The notes under the pieces were generated by a model. The model made no database searches and was not told the origin of the DNA. It saw only the letters and a program-made list of their open reading frames with translations. Positions 50,815 through 61,672 of a stretch of 61,780 bases of DNA are shown one piece after another. The translations under genes were made by a program, and so were the position numbers. The stretch comes from Occultella gossypii. Lineage in GTDB: Bacteria; Actinomycetota; Actinomycetes; Actinomycetales; Beutenbergiaceae. Within the stretch, counting starts at the first letter, position 1, and each line of letters begins with the position of its first letter. The stretch spans positions 1 through 61,780 of the forward strand of contig NZ_JAGSHT010000031.1 in the NCBI RefSeq assembly GCF_019947135.1. Reading direction: 5' to 3'.

Positions 50815-53800
50815 TCAGATCTCTTCGACGCTGCTCGCGTCGGGACGACGGGAGAGGTCGATACCGAGCTCCTCAGCGGCCCGGTACACCTCCTCGTCGG
50901 TGTCACGCATCTCGATCGAGGTCCCGTCGGAGTTGAGCACCTCGACGTTCAGGCACAGCGACTGCATCTCCTTGATGAGCACCTTGAAGGACTCGGGGAT
51001 GCCCGGCTCGGGGATGTTCTCGCCCTTGACGATGGCCTCGTAGACCTTCACGCGGCCGGGGACATCGTCGGACTTGATGGTGAGCAGCTCCTGCAGCGCG
51101 TAGGCGGCGCCGTAGGCCTCAAGGGCCCACACCTCCATCTCGCCGAACCGCTGACCACCGAACTGCGCCTTACCACCCAGCGGCTGCTGCGTGATCATCG
51201 AGTACGGACCCGTCGAACGCGCGTGGATCTTGTCGTCCACCAAGTGGTGCAGCTTCAGGATGTACATGTAGCCGACAGCGATCGGCTCCGGGAACGGCTC
51301 GCCGGAGCGGCCGTCGAACAGCCGCGCCTTGCCGGACGCATCCACGAGCCGGTCCCCGTCCCGGGTGGGGGTCGTGGAGTCCAACAGGCCCGTCAACTCG
51401 TCCTCGTGCAGACCGTCGAACACCGGCGACGCCACGGGGGTTCCGGGTGCGCCCTTGAGCGCCTCCGGGGCGAGGTTCTTCGCCCACGCCGGGACCTTCC
51501 CGTTCTTGGCATCCTCGATGCCGGCCTCCCAGCCCTGCTTCGCGACCCACCCGAGGTGGGTCTCGAGGACCTGGCCGACGTTCATCCGGCCGGGCACGCC
51601 GAGCGGGTTCAGGATGATGTCCACAGGGGTGCCGTCCTCAAGGAACGGCATGTCCTCGATGGGCAGGATCTTTGAGATGACACCCTTGTTGCCGTGGCGG
51701 CCGGCGAGCTTGTCGCCGTCGGTGATCTTGCGTCGCTGCGCGATGTAGACACGCACCAGCTGGTTCACACCCGGGGGCAGCTCGTCGCCGTCCTCGCGGT
51801 TGAACTCACGCACCTCGATCACCGTGCCGGACTCACCGTGGGGCACCTTCAGCGAGGTGTCGCGCACTTCACGCGCCTTCTCACCGAAGATGGCGCGCAG
51901 CAGGCGCTCCTCCGGAGTCAGCTCGGTCTCACCCTTCGGCGTGACCTTGCCGACCAGCACGTCACCGGCGCCGACCTCGGCACCGATACGGATGATGCCG
52001 CGCTCGTCGAGGTCCGCGAGGACCTCGTCGGAGACGTTCGGGATGTCCCGGGTGATCTCCTCCGGCCCCAGCTTCGTGTCGCGGGCGTCGACCTCGTGCT
52101 CCTCGATGTGGATCGAGGAGAGGACGTCGTCCTGGACCAGGCGCTGGGAGAGGATGATCGCGTCCTCGTAGTTGTGACCCTCCCACGACATGAACGCGAC
52201 CAGCAGGTTGCGCCCGAGTGCGAGTTCACCCTCATCCGTGGCCGGGCCGTCCGCGAGCACCGAACCGACCTCGACCCGGGCTCCCTCTTCGACCAGCACA
52301 CGCTGGTTGTAGGAGGTGCCCTGGTTGGAGCGACGGAACTTGGCCACCCGGTAGGTGAACGTGGAGGCGTCGTCCTGGGCCACGACGATCGCGTCCGCGG
52401 AGACCTCCTGCACGACACCCGGCTTGGTGGCCACGATCACGTCACCGGCGTCGACCGCCGCACGGCGCTCCATACCGGTACCCACGAGCGGGGCCTCGCT
52501 GCGGACCAGCGGCACGGCCTGGCGCTGCATGTTCGCACCCATGAGGGCACGGTTCGCGTCGTCGTGCTCGAGGAACGGGATCATCGCGGTGGCGACGGAG
52601 ACCATCTGACGCGCGGAGACGTCCATGTAGTCCACGTTCTCCGCTGCGATGTCCAACGTGTCCCCGCCGCGGACCCGGACCAGCACGTCGGACTCGGCGA
52701 AGTGGCCGTCCTCGGTGAGTGGGGCGTTGGCCTGCGCGATGACGTACCGGTCCTCGTCATCGGCGGTGAGGTAGTCCACATCGTCGGTGACGCGACCCTT
52801 GATGACCTTGCGGTACGGGGTCTCGACGAAACCGAACGGGTTGATGCGGGCGTACGTCGCCAGCGAACCGATCAGACCGATGTTCGGACCCTCAGGGGTC
52901 TCGATCGGGCACATCCGGCCGTAGTGCGACGGGTGAACGTCACGGACCTCCATGCCGGCGCGGTCACGGGACAGACCACCCGGGCCGAGCGCGGACAGGC
53001 GACGCTTGTGCGTCAGACCCGCGAGCGGGTTGTTCTGGTCCATGAACTGCGACAGCTGGCTGGTCCCGAAGAACTCCTTGATGGAGGCCACCACGGGACG
53101 GATGTTGATCAGGGTCTGCGGCGTGATCGCCTCGACGTCCTGAGTCGTCATCCGCTCGCGGACCACGCGCTCCATCCGGGACAGCCCGGTACGCACCTGG
53201 TTCTGGATCAGCTCACCGACGGCGCGGATGCGACGGTTGCCGAAGTGGTCGATGTCGTCGGTCTCGACGCGAACGGCCACCTCCTTGCCGTCCTTCAGGC
53301 CGGGGATCTCGGCCTCGCCCTTGTGCAGGGCGGCGAGGTACTTGATCGTGCCGACGATGTCATCGCGGGAGAGGACCGAGTCGTCGATCGCAGCATCGAC
53401 GCCGAGCTTCTTGTTCACCTTGTAGCGGCCGACCTTCGCCAGGTCGTAGCGCTTGGCGTTGAAGTAGAAGTTGTCGAGGAGCGCCGTGCCGGCCTCGACC
53501 GTGGGCGGCTCGCCCGGGCGAATCTTGCGGTAGATGTCGAGGAGCGCCTCGTCCTGCGTGTGGACACTGTCCTTCTCGAGCGTCTCCAGCACGGACGGGT
53601 ACTCGGCGAACGACTCGCGGATCTCGCTCTCGGTCATGCCGAGGGCCTTGAGGAAGACCGTGACCGACTGCTTCCGCTTCCGGTCGACGCGGACGCCGAC
53701 TGCGTCACGCTTGTCGATCTCGAACTCGAGCCACGCGCCACGGGACGGGATCACCTTGGTGGTGAAGATGTCCTTGTCGGACGTCTTGTCCGGGGTGCGC

Positions 53801-54333
53801 TCGAAGTACACACCGGGCGAACGGACGAGCTGGGAGACGACGACCCGCTCGGTACCGTTGATGATGAACGTGCCGCGCTCGGTCATCAGCGGGAACTCGC
53901 CCATGAAGACCGTCTGCGACTTGATCTCGCCGGTCGTGTAGTTGACGAACTCCGCCGTGACGAACAGCGGCGCGGAGTAGGTGAAGTCCTTCTCCTTGCA
54001 TTCGTCGGCGGTGTACTTCGGCGGCTCGAACCGGTGGTCCCGGAACGACAGCGACATCGTCGCCCCGAAGTCCTCGATCGGCGAGATCTCCTCGAAGATC
54101 TCCTCGAGACCGGAGGTCATGGTGACGTCGTTGTTGCCCGAGTCGACGGCAGCCTGAACCCGCGCCTGCCAGTCCTCGTTACCGAGCAGCCAGTCGAAGC
54201 TGTCGGTCTGCAGCCCGAGAAGGTCGGGTGCCTGGAGAGGCTCGTGGATCTTTGCGAAGGAGACCCGGCGAGAGGCGGTACGTTGGGCGATGGCGTCGGT
54301 GGTCGGAGCAGAAGGGGTGCGCGAGGCAGCCAA
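50815..54333 (-). CDS. rpoB: RNA polymerase subunit beta (TTG start)
   Basis: The beta subunit, 1172 residues. The rifampicin region ([32 protein letters not shown]) carries wild-type residues at the usual resistance positions. Other landmarks are SSGQ-type [20 protein letters not shown] and the C-terminal [25 protein letters not shown] at 54333 (MAASRTPS) is six bases after AAGGA; nothing upstream is homologous. Promoter at 54491-54519 and a leader of about 150 nt. Confidence 0.98.
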   Translation of the reverse strand: MAASRTPSAPTTDAIAQRTASRRVSFAKIHEPLQAPDLLGLQTDSFDWLLGNEDWQARVQAAVDSGNNDVTMTSGLEEIFEEISPIEDFGATMSLSFRDHRFEPPKYTADECKEKDFTYSAPLFVTAEFVNYTTGEIKSQTVFMGEFPLMTERGTFIINGTERVVVSQLVRSPGVYFERTPDKTSDKDIFTTKVIPSRGAWLEFEIDKRDAVGVRVDRKRKQSVTVFLKALGMTESEIRESFAEYPSVLETLEKDSVHTQDEALLDIYRKIRPGEPPTVEAGTALLDNFYFNAKRYDLAKVGRYKVNKKLGVDAAIDDSVLSRDDIVGTIKYLAALHKGEAEIPGLKDGKEVAVRVETDDIDHFGNRRIRAVGELIQNQVRTGLSRMERVVRERMTTQDVEAITPQTLINIRPVVASIKEFFGTSQLSQFMDQNNPLAGLTHKRRLSALGPGGLSRDRAGMEVRDVHPSHYGRMCPIETPEGPNIGLIGSLATYARINPFGFVETPYRKVIKGRVTDDVDYLTADDEDRYVIAQANAPLTEDGHFAESDVLVRVRGGDTLDIAAENVDYMDVSARQMVSVATAMIPFLEHDDANRALMGANMQRQAVPLVRSEAPLVGTGMERRAAVDAGDVIVATKPGVVQEVSADAIVVAQDDASTFTYRVAKFRRSNQGTSYNQRVLVEEGARVEVGSVLADGPATDEGELALGRNLLVAFMSWEGHNYEDAIILSQRLVQDDVLSSIHIEEHEVDARDTKLGPEEITRDIPNVSDEVLADLDERGIIRIGAEVGAGDVLVGKVTPKGETELTPEERLLRAIFGEKAREVRDTSLKVPHGESGTVIEVREFNREDGDELPPGVNQLVRVYIAQRRKITDGDKLAGRHGNKGVISKILPIEDMPFLEDGTPVDIILNPLGVPGRMNVGQVLETHLGWVAKQGWEAGIEDAKNGKVPAWAKNLAPEALKGAPGTPVASPVFDGLHEDELTGLLDSTTPTRDGDRLVDASGKARLFDGRSGEPFPEPIAVGYMYILKLHHLVDDKIHARSTGPYSMITQQPLGGKAQFGGQRFGEMEVWALEAYGAAYALQELLTIKSDDVPGRVKVYEAIVKGENIPEPGIPESFKVLIKEMQSLCLNVEVLNSDGTSIEMRDTDEEVYRAAEELGIDLSRRPDASSVEEI

Positions 54334-54490
54334 GAGGGGTCCTTCCCTACGAATTGTGTGCACGCGCGCCGGACCACCCCAAACAAACCCCGCCCGAACT
54401 TCGCCCGGGCCAGACATCGCGCACGCGGACGTGTGTGATGGACCCGGTTCGGGAAGCGTGTGCTGGGGGCAGAAGACAGCGCAAAGCGAC

Positions 54491-54519
54491 AGCATAGCCA
54501 CTTTGGCTACGTCTGTCCA
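54491..54519 (-). promoter_or_regulatory. Probable rpoB promoter
   Basis: TGGACA (54519-54514), a 17-bp spacer and TATGCT (54496-54491) on the minus strand, immediately after the rplL terminator (54525-54560). Thus rpoBC can be transcribed independently of rplJL. Confidence 0.6.
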
Positions 54520-54524
54520 GTGGC

Positions 54525-54560
54525 GACGAGGCCCGCACCGGAATCGGTGCGGGCCTCGTC
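54525..54560 (-). terminator. Terminator after rplL
   Basis: A perfect 16-bp stem (54525-54540 with 54545-54560) with loop GAAT, about 115 bp past the rplL stop. It ends most rplJL transcripts before rpoB. Confidence 0.75.
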
Positions 54561-54674
54561 ATTGTGGCCTCGTTATTGGCGTGGCCGGGTAATGCCGGCG
54601 GGCTGCCCGGCTCCGAGCGCCCGGTGTCATCGCCTTGCGGCGTGAACCGGCGGAACTGACCACCCGCCGTCAGA

Positions 54675-55064
54675 TCACTTGACGGTGACGGTGGCGCCGG
54701 CGCCTTCGAGGGTTTCCTTCGCCTTGTCGGCGACGTCCTTCGCCACGCCTTCGACGATCGCCTTGGGGGCGCTGTCAACGAGGTCCTTGGCCTCCTTCAG
54801 GCCGAGGCTCGTGAGGGCGCGCACCTCCTTGATGACCTGGATCTTCTTGTCGCCGACGGAGTCGAGGATGACGTCGAACTCGGTCTGCTCCTCGGCCTCG
54901 TCGTCGCCACCACCGGCGGCGGGGCCGGCGGCGACCGCAACGGCGGCCGGAGCGGCGGCGGTGACCTCGAAGGTCTCCTCGAACTGCTTCACGAACTCGG
55001 AGAGCTCGATCAGGGTGAGCTCCTTGAAAGCGTCAATGAGCTCGTCGGTGCTGAGCTTCGCCAT
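54675..55064 (-). CDS. rplL: 50S ribosomal protein L7/L12
   Basis: The multi-copy stalk protein that recruits translational GTPases. 129 residues: an N-terminal dimerisation part ([26 protein letters not shown]), an Ala/Gly-rich hinge and the C-terminal domain with [37 protein letters not shown] (in parts). The ATG has AAGGAA upstream. It follows rplJ by 66 bp. Confidence 0.98.
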   Translation of the reverse strand: MAKLSTDELIDAFKELTLIELSEFVKQFEETFEVTAAAPAAVAVAAGPAAGGGDDEAEEQTEFDVILDSVGDKKIQVIKEVRALTSLGLKEAKDLVDSAPKAIVEGVAKDVADKAKETLEGAGATVTVK

Positions 55065-55130
55065 GATGGCGTTCCTTCCTGTTGGTCCTGCTTGCGGAGA
55101 AGCAGTGTGTGGTTGGTCGAAGACCGGGCC

Positions 55131-55658
55131 TCAGGCCGCGGACTCCGTCGCCTGCTTCTCACGCAGGGCTTCGATGGTGCGCACCGCCTTGGCAGCGGGA
55201 GCGTTGAAGACGTAGGCCGCCTGGTGCAGCTTCGCCTTGAACGCGCCGGCCGCCTTGGCCAGGAGCACCTCGCGGGACTCGAGGTCCGCGAGCTTGGTGA
55301 CGTCCGCGGACGTCAGGGCGCGCCCGTCGAGGACACCACCCTTGATAACCAGCTTGGGGTTCGCCTTGGCGAAGTCACGCAGGCTCTTCGCCGCCTCGAC
55401 CGGATCACCGGAGATGAAGGCGATGGCCGACGGCCCGGTGAGCTCGCCATCGAACGCGTCGATGCCGGCTTCCTTGGCCGCAATGCCGGTGAGCGTGTTC
55501 TTCACCACGGCGAAGCTGGTGGTACCGCCGAGATCGGTGCGCAGCGCCTTGAGCTGGGCCACCGTGAGCCCGCGGTACTCGGTCAGCACAGCGGCCGTGG
55601 ACTGGCGGAACTTCTCCGTCAGTTCGGCAACTGCTGCCGCCTTGTCAGGCCGTGCCAT
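55131..55658 (-). CDS. rplJ: 50S ribosomal protein L10
   Basis: L10 (uL10) is the stalk base that holds L7/L12 dimers and autoregulates its leader. 175 residues, beginning [20 protein letters not shown], with [17 protein letters not shown] and a helical C-terminal tail that binds L7/L12. ATG 55658 follows GAAGGAGG. Preceded by a typical L10 leader. Confidence 0.97.
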   Translation of the reverse strand: MARPDKAAAVAELTEKFRQSTAAVLTEYRGLTVAQLKALRTDLGGTTSFAVVKNTLTGIAAKEAGIDAFDGELTGPSAIAFISGDPVEAAKSLRDFAKANPKLVIKGGVLDGRALTSADVTKLADLESREVLLAKAAGAFKAKLHQAAYVFNAPAAKAVRTIEALREKQATESAA

Positions 55659-55846
55659 GGGCCCTCCTTCCGAGATGTGCCGCGAAGGTCGAGGGCGCAC
55701 ATACGGAAAGAACCCCGCGCAGATGCACGGGGTTCGGATTCGGAACGCTGACGCTCCGGCACTTGATCGAACTCGTCCACCTACGCTGGCTCCGCATCTG
55801 CGGACTTGGCCCCGTCGTGTGACGGGCGACCGGCGGTCTTGGGCAA
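55659..55846 (-). promoter_or_regulatory. Ribosomal protein L10 leader
   Basis: A roughly 190-nt leader. Near its 3' end a stem GAACCCCG/CGGGGTTC (55710-55717 with 55728-55735) is followed by TTTCC on the minus strand, as at the end of L10 leaders known in many bacteria, which bind L10-L12. Upstream sequence CAAGTGCCGGAGCGTCAGCG may be part of the binding fold. Not tested against a covariance model. Confidence 0.6.
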
Positions 55847-55851
55847 GTTCC

Positions 55852-55880
55852 ACTGTACACAGCCGCTGGTGCCTGACCAA
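55852..55880 (-). promoter_or_regulatory. Probable rplJ promoter
   Basis: TTGGTC (55880-55875), a 17-bp spacer and TACAGT (55857-55852) on the minus strand, placing the transcript start at the beginning of the L10 leader. Confidence 0.55.
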
Positions 55881-55942
55881 ATCCCAGGGCCTGTGTGATG
55901 TGCCACTGACCCGCCCCGGTCGTCCGGCGCCCCGAACGCAGT

Positions 55943-55975
55943 CGGTCCGGCCCCTCCGATGGAGGGACCGGACCG
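55943..55975 (-). terminator. Terminator after rplA
   Basis: A 15-bp stem with one mismatch (55943-55957 with 55961-55975) and loop GAT begins 50 bp after the rplA stop. It separates rplKA from rplJL, which have their own promoter. Confidence 0.7.
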
Positions 55976-56024
55976 GGCGTGCGAGATGCTGCCGGGATCC
56001 GACCAGCGGATCAGGCGATCGGAC

Positions 56025-56729
56025 TCAGGCGGTCTCTACCGCAAGCTTCGCCGGGTCGATCGCGATGCCGGGGCCCATGGTCGTGCTCAGCACGGCCTTG
56101 GTGATGTAGCGGCCCTTGGAGGACGCCGGCTTGAGGCGCATGACCTCTTCGAAGGCGGCCGTGTAGTTCGCCAGCAGCTTCTCCTGGTCGAACGAGACCT
56201 TGCCGATGATGAAGTGCAGGTTCCCGTGCTTGTCCACTCGGAAGTCGATCTTGCCGCCCTTGATGTCGGTCACGGCCTTGGCGACGTCCATGGTGACGGT
56301 TCCGGTCTTCGGGTTCGGCATCAGGCCACGGGGCCCGAGCACGCGGCCCAGACGACCGACCTTGCCCATCAGGTCCGGCGTGGCCACGGCCGCGTCGAAG
56401 TCGGTGTAGCCGCCGGCGACCTTCTCGATCAGGTCGTCGCCGCCGACCTCGTCGGCGCCGGCCGCGATGGCCTGCTCCGCGCGGTCACCGGTGGCGAACA
56501 CCAGGACCCGGGCGGTCTTGCCGGTGCCGTGCGGGAGGTTCACGGTGCCGCGAACCATCTGGTCGGCCTTGCGGGGGTCGACGCCGAGCCGGAACACGAC
56601 CTCGACGGTCGAGTCGAACTTCGTCGCGGCACCCTTGCGGGCGACCTCGATGGCCTCCGCCGGGGCATAGACGTGATCGGCCTGCACGAGTTCGGCGGCC
56701 TTGCGGTAATCCTTGCTGCGCGTAGTCAT
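56025..56729 (-). CDS. rplA: 50S ribosomal protein L1
   Basis: L1 (uL1) forms the mobile stalk by the E site and autoregulates rplKA in E. coli. 234 residues, with [35 protein letters not shown] and [22 protein letters not shown] 56729 ([13 protein letters not shown]) follows AAGGAG. Confidence 0.98.
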   Translation of the reverse strand: MTTRSKDYRKAAELVQADHVYAPAEAIEVARKGAATKFDSTVEVVFRLGVDPRKADQMVRGTVNLPHGTGKTARVLVFATGDRAEQAIAAGADEVGGDDLIEKVAGGYTDFDAAVATPDLMGKVGRLGRVLGPRGLMPNPKTGTVTMDVAKAVTDIKGGKIDFRVDKHGNLHFIIGKVSFDQEKLLANYTAAFEEVMRLKPASSKGRYITKAVLSTTMGPGIAIDPAKLAVETA

Positions 56730-56830
56730 CTGCTTCTCCTTCATGTGAGCAGTCGTGGTGCGGGCCCGCGCGGGCCCTTCCACTGTGCGGTGCGCATGAT
56801 GCTCACCGCGGGGGTGGATCAGGGACGGGT

Positions 56831-57262
56831 TCAGTCCTTGACGCTGATGCCCATGGAACGGGCGGTGCCGGCGATGATCAGCGACGCGGCGTCGAGATCG
56901 TTGGCGTTGAGGTCGTCGAACTTCGTCTGAGCGATCTCGCGGACCTGGTCCTTGGTCAGCGAACCGACCTTGGTGGTGTGCGGGGTGCCGGAGCCCTTGG
57001 CCACGCCGGCGGCCTTCTTGATGAGCTCCGCAGCCGGCGGCGTCTTCGTGATGAACGTGAACGAACGGTCCTCGTACACGGTGATCTCGACCGGGATCAC
57101 GTTGCCGCGCTGCGACTCCGTGGCCGCGTTGTAGGCCTTGCAGAACTCCATGATGTTCACGCCGTGCTGACCGAGCGCGGGGCCGATCGGCGGCGCGGGG
57201 TTGGCTGCGCCGGCCTGGATCTGGAGCTTGATGAGGCCGGTGACCTTCTTCTTGGGGGGCAT
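56831..57262 (-). CDS. rplK: 50S ribosomal protein L11
   Basis: L11 (uL11) is part of the GTPase-associated centre and the thiopeptide (thiostrepton) site; the Pro-rich N-terminal part [24 protein letters not shown] is wild type. 143 residues ending [17 protein letters not shown] (in parts). It is 104 bp after nusG. Confidence 0.98.
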   Translation of the reverse strand: MPPKKKVTGLIKLQIQAGAANPAPPIGPALGQHGVNIMEFCKAYNAATESQRGNVIPVEITVYEDRSFTFITKTPPAAELIKKAAGVAKGSGTPHTTKVGSLTKDQVREIAQTKFDDLNANDLDAASLIIAGTARSMGISVKD

Positions 57263-57366
57263 GCTCTACTGCTTCCTGTTGGTGGGCCGACGCCTTGGGC
57301 GATGACCCGGTTGCACGACCTTGCGGTCAGGACCCACCGTGGCGGGCCCCTGCTCGGGTGAGCGGG

Positions 57367-58170
57367 TCAGATCTTGGCGACCTGGTTGAACGACAGCTCG
57401 ACGGGCGTCTCGCGGCCGAAGATCGAGACCAGCACCTTGAGCTTCTGGCCCTCGGCGTTGATCTCGGAGATGGTGGCCGGCAGCGTGTCGAACGGACCGT
57501 CGGTGACGGTGACCGACTCGCCGACAGTGAAGTCGACCTGCACGGCGGGGGTAGCGGCGGTGGCGCGTCCACCGGTCGTTGCCGGCGCCTTCTGCTCCAC
57601 GGTCGTGGCGAGCATCGACATGACCTCGTCAAGACTCAGCGGGACCGGGGAGTGGGTGTGGCCCACGAAGCCGGTGACACCCGGAGTGTGCCGGACGGCG
57701 CCCCAGGACTCGTCGGTCAGATCCATCCGCACCAGCACGTAACTGGGGATCCGCACCCGGCGGACCACCTTGCGGACGGAGTTCTTGATCTCGACGACCT
57801 CCTCCATGGGCACCTCGACCTGGAAGATGTAGTCCTCCATGTTGAGGGACTGGATCCGGGACTCGAGGTTGACCTTCACACGGTTCTCGTAGCCGGCGTA
57901 GGAGTGGATCACGTACCAGTCACCGGGGAGCGAGCGCAGCTCGCGGCGGAACGCGACCAGGGGGTCCTCGTCCTCGACAGCGGCCTCGTCCTCGACGGCG
58001 GCCTCGTCAACTGCATCGGCCTCGTCCATTGCGTCGGCATCGCCGTCGGACACGGCCGAGTCCTCGGCGATGTCCGCGGAGTCCGCACCGTCGGCGGAGT
58101 CCACGCCCTCGGCGCCGACCTCCTCGACGACGTCGACCGTCTCGTCCACGTCGCGGGTCTCTTCAGACAC
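57367..58170 (-). CDS. nusG: Transcription termination/antitermination protein NusG
   Basis: NusG links RNA polymerase to Rho or to the ribosome (via S10). The NGN domain starts at [23 protein letters not shown], and the KOW domain is [21 protein letters not shown] at the C-terminus. GTG 58170 gives 267 residues. The first ~75 are a highly acidic Asp/Glu/Ala/Val extension ([20 protein letters not shown]), which is long even for actinobacteria. It follows secE with a 157-bp gap. Confidence 0.96.
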   Translation of the reverse strand: MSEETRDVDETVDVVEEVGAEGVDSADGADSADIAEDSAVSDGDADAMDEADAVDEAAVEDEAAVEDEDPLVAFRRELRSLPGDWYVIHSYAGYENRVKVNLESRIQSLNMEDYIFQVEVPMEEVVEIKNSVRKVVRRVRIPSYVLVRMDLTDESWGAVRHTPGVTGFVGHTHSPVPLSLDEVMSMLATTVEQKAPATTGGRATAATPAVQVDFTVGESVTVTDGPFDTLPATISEINAEGQKLKVLVSIFGRETPVELSFNQVAKI

Positions 58171-58327
58171 GTCCTGACCTGCTTCCCTCGTCTTGTCCTG
58201 CTCGTTGATCCTGCATGCTTCGTCGAGATCGGAACCGTCCCGACCTCGCCATTGTCCCGCTTCGTACCGCCGACGCCATACCGGAGCCGTCCCGGAGTGG
58301 TCTCCGGGCAACCGGGGGGCCGTTGCG

Positions 58328-58915
58328 CTAGGCGCCGAACGCCCAGAGCACCAGCTTGCCGATCGCGAAGTCCAGCACACCGACGTATGCCATGACGATC
58401 AGCACGAACACCACGACAACGGCGATGAACGTCAGTAGTTCCGACCGGGTCGGGGTGACGACCTTCTTGAGTTCGGCGATGACCTGGCGGACGAAGAGCG
58501 CGATCCTCGCGAACACGTTCGGCCGGACCTCACGCTCGGCCTCCGCACGGCTGCGCGTCGCTCGGCCCTTGCCGGCACCTGCCGACGCGGCCACGGCCTT
58601 GCTCGAGGAGGAGCGAGCCGACGACTTCGACGACCCGGACCTGGTCGTCGTGCTCTCGGCGGAGTCCGATGCGGTGCGCTTGGACCGGCTGCCGCGGCTC
58701 GAGATGGCCGCGGACTGCTCGGTCGAGGCCTCGTCGGCGCTCGCATCGGCGTCCTCGGCAGGCACCTCGGCGTCACCCGCCTCGTCCAGCGATTCCTCGT
58801 CCGCGTCCGCCGAGCCGATGGCATCACCTGGGGTGACGCCCTCCGTGGGGTCGGTGACGTCGCCACGTTCGCCGCTGTCGGGTTCGCCCGACTCCGGGTT
58901 CGTGGGAGTGCTCAC
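58328..58915 (-). CDS. secE: Preprotein translocase subunit SecE with long N-terminal extension
   Basis: SecE is the small clamp of the SecYEG channel. The conserved C-terminal part is [41 protein letters not shown] with one membrane helix (read in parts). About 120 residues before it are low-complexity: acidic Gly/Asp/Glu/Ala first, then Ser/Arg/Lys-rich ([18 protein letters not shown]). GTG 58915 has GGGGA upstream, 195 residues. It is next to tRNA-Trp and nusG, the standard layout. Confidence 0.95.
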   Translation of the reverse strand: MSTPTNPESGEPDSGERGDVTDPTEGVTPGDAIGSADADEESLDEAGDAEVPAEDADASADEASTEQSAAISSRGSRSKRTASDSAESTTTRSGSSKSSARSSSSKAVAASAGAGKGRATRSRAEAEREVRPNVFARIALFVRQVIAELKKVVTPTRSELLTFIAVVVVFVLIVMAYVGVLDFAIGKLVLWAFGA

Positions 58916-58971
58916 AGATATTCCCCAACTCGTTCGTGTGTGACGGATCGACCGGCGATCGACTGACTGTG

Positions 58972-59044
58972 CAGGGCAGGAGGGACTCGAACCCTCAACC
59001 GCCGGTTTTGGAGACCGGTGCGCTACCAATTGCGCCACTACCCT
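58972..59044 (-). tRNA. trnW: tRNA-Trp (anticodon CCA)
   Basis: A 73-nt cloverleaf: 7-bp acceptor stem AGGGTAG/CTGCCCT, D arm GCGC/GCGC with loop AATTGGTA, anticodon arm CCGGT-CTCCAAA-ACCGG, T arm GAGGG-TTCGAGT-CCCTC and discriminator G. No CCA is encoded. It lies before secE as in most actinobacteria. Confidence 0.97.
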
Positions 59045-59126
59045 TTGCGATGAGTGCCGCCCGAACCGCGGACCACGACCCCTCGCGGGCGTGTTCCATC
59101 ATGGCGGGCGTCAACCACCTCGGATG

Positions 59127-59156
59127 AGTGTACGGGAGTCCGCGCCATGGGTCGAA
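59127..59156 (-). promoter_or_regulatory. Possible tRNA-Trp/secE promoter
   Basis: TTCGAC (59156-59151), an 18-bp spacer and TACACT (59132-59127) on the minus strand, about 75 nt before the tRNA. The match is moderate. Confidence 0.45.
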
Positions 59157-59221
59157 CTCGTGTGCAGCGGCTCACTCCCCCTCCCGGAGCGCCCGCCTCG
59201 CGACTACGCGATAATCGACCG

Positions 59222-60754
59222 ATGGCCACCCGTCGATTCCGTCTGCGCGCCTCGGTGCGTACCCGGGTCCTGGTCGCGCTCGTGCTGCTCACGACCGTCA
59301 CGGTCGCCCTCGCCGGCACGACGGCCTACATCCTCGAGTCCCAACGCATCGACGACCGCATCGAAGCCGTCCTGAGGGATTCGGTGGCCGAGTTCACGAA
59401 ACTCGCGCAGCAGGGCATCGACCCCGCCACCGGCGCGGCCTTCGCGAGCGCGGATGCCCTGCTGCGCACGGCCTTGAGCCGAATGGTGGTGCAGCCGAAC
59501 GAGGCGATGTTCGGAATGCTGGGAACCGAGGTAGCACTCGAAGCCGGCGCCGGCCCGACGCAGCAGTGGCTGGACGAGGACCCTGAACTCGTCGCCGCGG
59601 TCGCCAGTTCAGCCAGCTTGGAGAGGTCTCGGTTCTGGCAGGTCACCACCGACGCGCGGAACTACTACGTGGCAGCCGTGCCGGTCACGCCGGAGCCGGG
59701 CGGCGTCCCCGGCGCGCTCGTGCTCGCCTGGAATCTCGACGCGGAGCACGCCGAACTGGGAACAACGTTCCGCACCTACGCCCTGGTGGCGCTCGGAGCC
59801 ATCGTCTGGATGGCCATCATCGGCTGGTTCGTGGTCGGTAGCCTGCTCGAGCCGATCAAACTCCTGCGCACCACTGCCGGCGAGATCTCCAGCTCCAGCG
59901 ACCTGTCCCGGCGGATCGCAGTGGTCGGCAACGACGACCTCGCCGTGCTGACCGAGACCGTGAACGGGATGCTGGCACGCCTTGAGGACGCGTTCGGATC
60001 CCAGCGTCAACTGCTCGACGACGTCGGCCACGAACTGCGCACGCCGCTCACCATCGTCCGTGGTCACCTCGAACTGATGGATCCCGCGGACCCCACGGAC
60101 GCTGCGAGCACCAAGGAACTCGTCCTGGACGAGCTCGACCGGATGAACGGTCTGGTGGAGGACCTGGTCACGCTGGCGAAGGCCAGCCGACCCGACTTCG
60201 TCATCGCCGAGCCCACGGACATAGCGCTCCTCACCGACGAGGTCCTCACCAAGGCCCGCCCGCTGGGGGACCGACGCTGGGTCCTCGACGGACTGGCCGA
60301 CGTCACCGCCGACGTCGACCCCCGCCGGATCACCCAGGCACTGCTCCAGCTCGTCCAGAATGCGGTGAAGTTCTCCGAACCGGGGTCCACGATCGCCCTG
60401 GGTAGCTCGGCGACGAGCACCGAGGTCCGGCTCTGGGTCCGCGACGAAGGCGCCGGGATCGCCGAGCAACACCTGGACAAGATCTTTGATCGGTTCGAGC
60501 GCGCCGGCAGCCCCGCCGAGGGCTCCGGTCTCGGACTGACCATCGTGCGCTCGATCGCCGTCGCGCACGGTGGCCGCGCCACGGTCGAGTCCAGGCTCGG
60601 TAACGGCACCACGGTGAGCATCTACCTGCCCCTCATGGCAGAGTCCGAGAAGGCCGACTCCGAGCCGACCGACTCCGAAGCCGCCGACGACCCGACCGAG
60701 ACCACCTCCCCCGCCGGCGACGCGCCGAGCACCACCGCCCTGGAGCGCCGATGA
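59222..60754 (+). CDS. Two-component sensor histidine kinase
   Basis: A 510-residue membrane kinase: helix 1 about 16-38, an extracytoplasmic domain to about 183, helix 2 about 186-208, HAMP, then the phospho-acceptor His270 in DDVGHELRTPL, followed by N-box NAVKFS, DEGAGI and GSGLGLTIV. The last ~40 residues are Asp/Ser/Thr-rich and acidic. ATG 59222 lacks a Shine-Dalgarno; GATAAT (59210-59215) ends 6 nt before it, suggesting a leaderless transcript. It overlaps the response regulator by 4 bp. The signal is unknown. Confidence 0.93.
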   Translation: MATRRFRLRASVRTRVLVALVLLTTVTVALAGTTAYILESQRIDDRIEAVLRDSVAEFTKLAQQGIDPATGAAFASADALLRTALSRMVVQPNEAMFGMLGTEVALEAGAGPTQQWLDEDPELVAAVASSASLERSRFWQVTTDARNYYVAAVPVTPEPGGVPGALVLAWNLDAEHAELGTTFRTYALVALGAIVWMAIIGWFVVGSLLEPIKLLRTTAGEISSSSDLSRRIAVVGNDDLAVLTETVNGMLARLEDAFGSQRQLLDDVGHELRTPLTIVRGHLELMDPADPTDAASTKELVLDELDRMNGLVEDLVTLAKASRPDFVIAEPTDIALLTDEVLTKARPLGDRRWVLDGLADVTADVDPRRITQALLQLVQNAVKFSEPGSTIALGSSATSTEVRLWVRDEGAGIAEQHLDKIFDRFERAGSPAEGSGLGLTIVRSIAVAHGGRATVESRLGNGTTVSIYLPLMAESEKADSEPTDSEAADDPTETTSPAGDAPSTTALERR

Positions 60755-61410
60755 GCCAGATCCTGATCGCTGAGGACGAGATCCGGATCTCGTCGTTCGT
60801 CGCGAAGGGGCTGCGATCCGCCGGGTACGCGCCGACCGCCGTCACCACCGGGCGGGAGGCGGTGGACCTCGCGAGCACCGGCGACTTCGATCTCATGATC
60901 CTCGACCTCGGGCTGCCCGACATGGACGGGTTCGCGGTGCTGCGCCAGGTCCGCGCGATGAACATCACCTTCCCGGTGATCATCCTGACCGCACGGAACT
61001 CGGTCACCGACACCGTGGCGGGCCTGGAGGGCGGCGCCGACGACTACATGGCCAAGCCGTTCCGGTTCGAGGAGCTCCTCGCCCGGGTCCGCCTTCGGCT
61101 GCGGTCGGAGGGCGGTGCCGCCGAGCCGACGACGCTCGTGCACGGCGACCTCTCCTTGGACCTGCGCACCCGTCGAGCCCGCGCCGGGGACACCGAGGTG
61201 GACCTCTCGGCACGCGAATTCACGCTGGCCGAGACGTTCCTGCGCAATCCGGGCCAGGTGTTGACCCGCGAGCAACTGCTGTCGCGGGTCTGGGGCTACG
61301 ACTTCGATCCCGGCTCGAACGTCGTGGACGTGTACGTGCGCTACCTGCGCAAGAAGCTCGGCGCGGAGCGTTTCGAGACCGTGCGCGGGATGGGCTACCG
61401 GCTGCGCTGA
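60751..61410 (+). CDS. Response regulator, OmpR family
   Basis: A 219-residue DNA-binding regulator, partner of the preceding kinase. The receiver domain has acidic pocket E8-D9-E10, phospho-acceptor Asp52 (ILDLGLP), Thr80 and Lys102. The winged-helix C-terminal domain contains LSAREFTLAETFLRNPGQVLTREQLLSRVWGYDFDPGSNVVDVYVRYLRKKLG, cited in parts. Its ATG overlaps the kinase stop (ATGA). Targets are unknown. Confidence 0.95.
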   Translation: MSQILIAEDEIRISSFVAKGLRSAGYAPTAVTTGREAVDLASTGDFDLMILDLGLPDMDGFAVLRQVRAMNITFPVIILTARNSVTDTVAGLEGGADDYMAKPFRFEELLARVRLRLRSEGGAAEPTTLVHGDLSLDLRTRRARAGDTEVDLSAREFTLAETFLRNPGQVLTREQLLSRVWGYDFDPGSNVVDVYVRYLRKKLGAERFETVRGMGYRLR

Positions 61411-61477
61411 GTCCCGCGGCGGGACCCGCGGCGCGGGAGCCAGCCGACAGCCGAGTGCCGTCGGTCAACGCGAGCCG

Positions 61478-61615
61478 GCCGATGGCGTCCGTGCCGTAGG
61501 GCGCACCACGCGGAGGGGCCCGACGGCGTCGGTGCCGATCACATCCATGCGGGAAGGCCCGACTGCGTGCGGGCCGCGTAGGCAAATGCCGAACGCCCGA
61601 CGGCGTGGGTGCCGT
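61478..61615. repeat. Four degenerate direct repeats, about 39 bp apart
   Basis: Copies of CCCGACGGCGTGGGTGCCG-like sequence begin at about 61478, 61519, 61558 and 61597. The last one lies in the left arm and loop of the hairpin at 61590-61625. The stretch between the response regulator and the edge gene has no other feature. Confidence 0.55.
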
Positions 61616-61625
61616 CGGGCGTTCG
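61590..61625. terminator. Bidirectional terminator
   Basis: A perfect 15-bp stem (61590-61604 with 61611-61625) with loop GTGGGT between the 3' ends of the response regulator (plus) and the edge gene (minus). It can serve both; on the plus strand GGTTTCGG follows. Confidence 0.75.
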
Positions 61626-61672
61626 CGGTTTCGGTCCAGCCGTGCGCCGGCGCGATGGCCGGCGCGCCGGGG

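Noticed and set aside
55852-56020. Possible mobile element or insertion sequence anywhere in the window
   Set aside because: No transposase, integrase or terminal inverted repeats were found on either strand; the inverted repeats seen are terminator-like hairpins.
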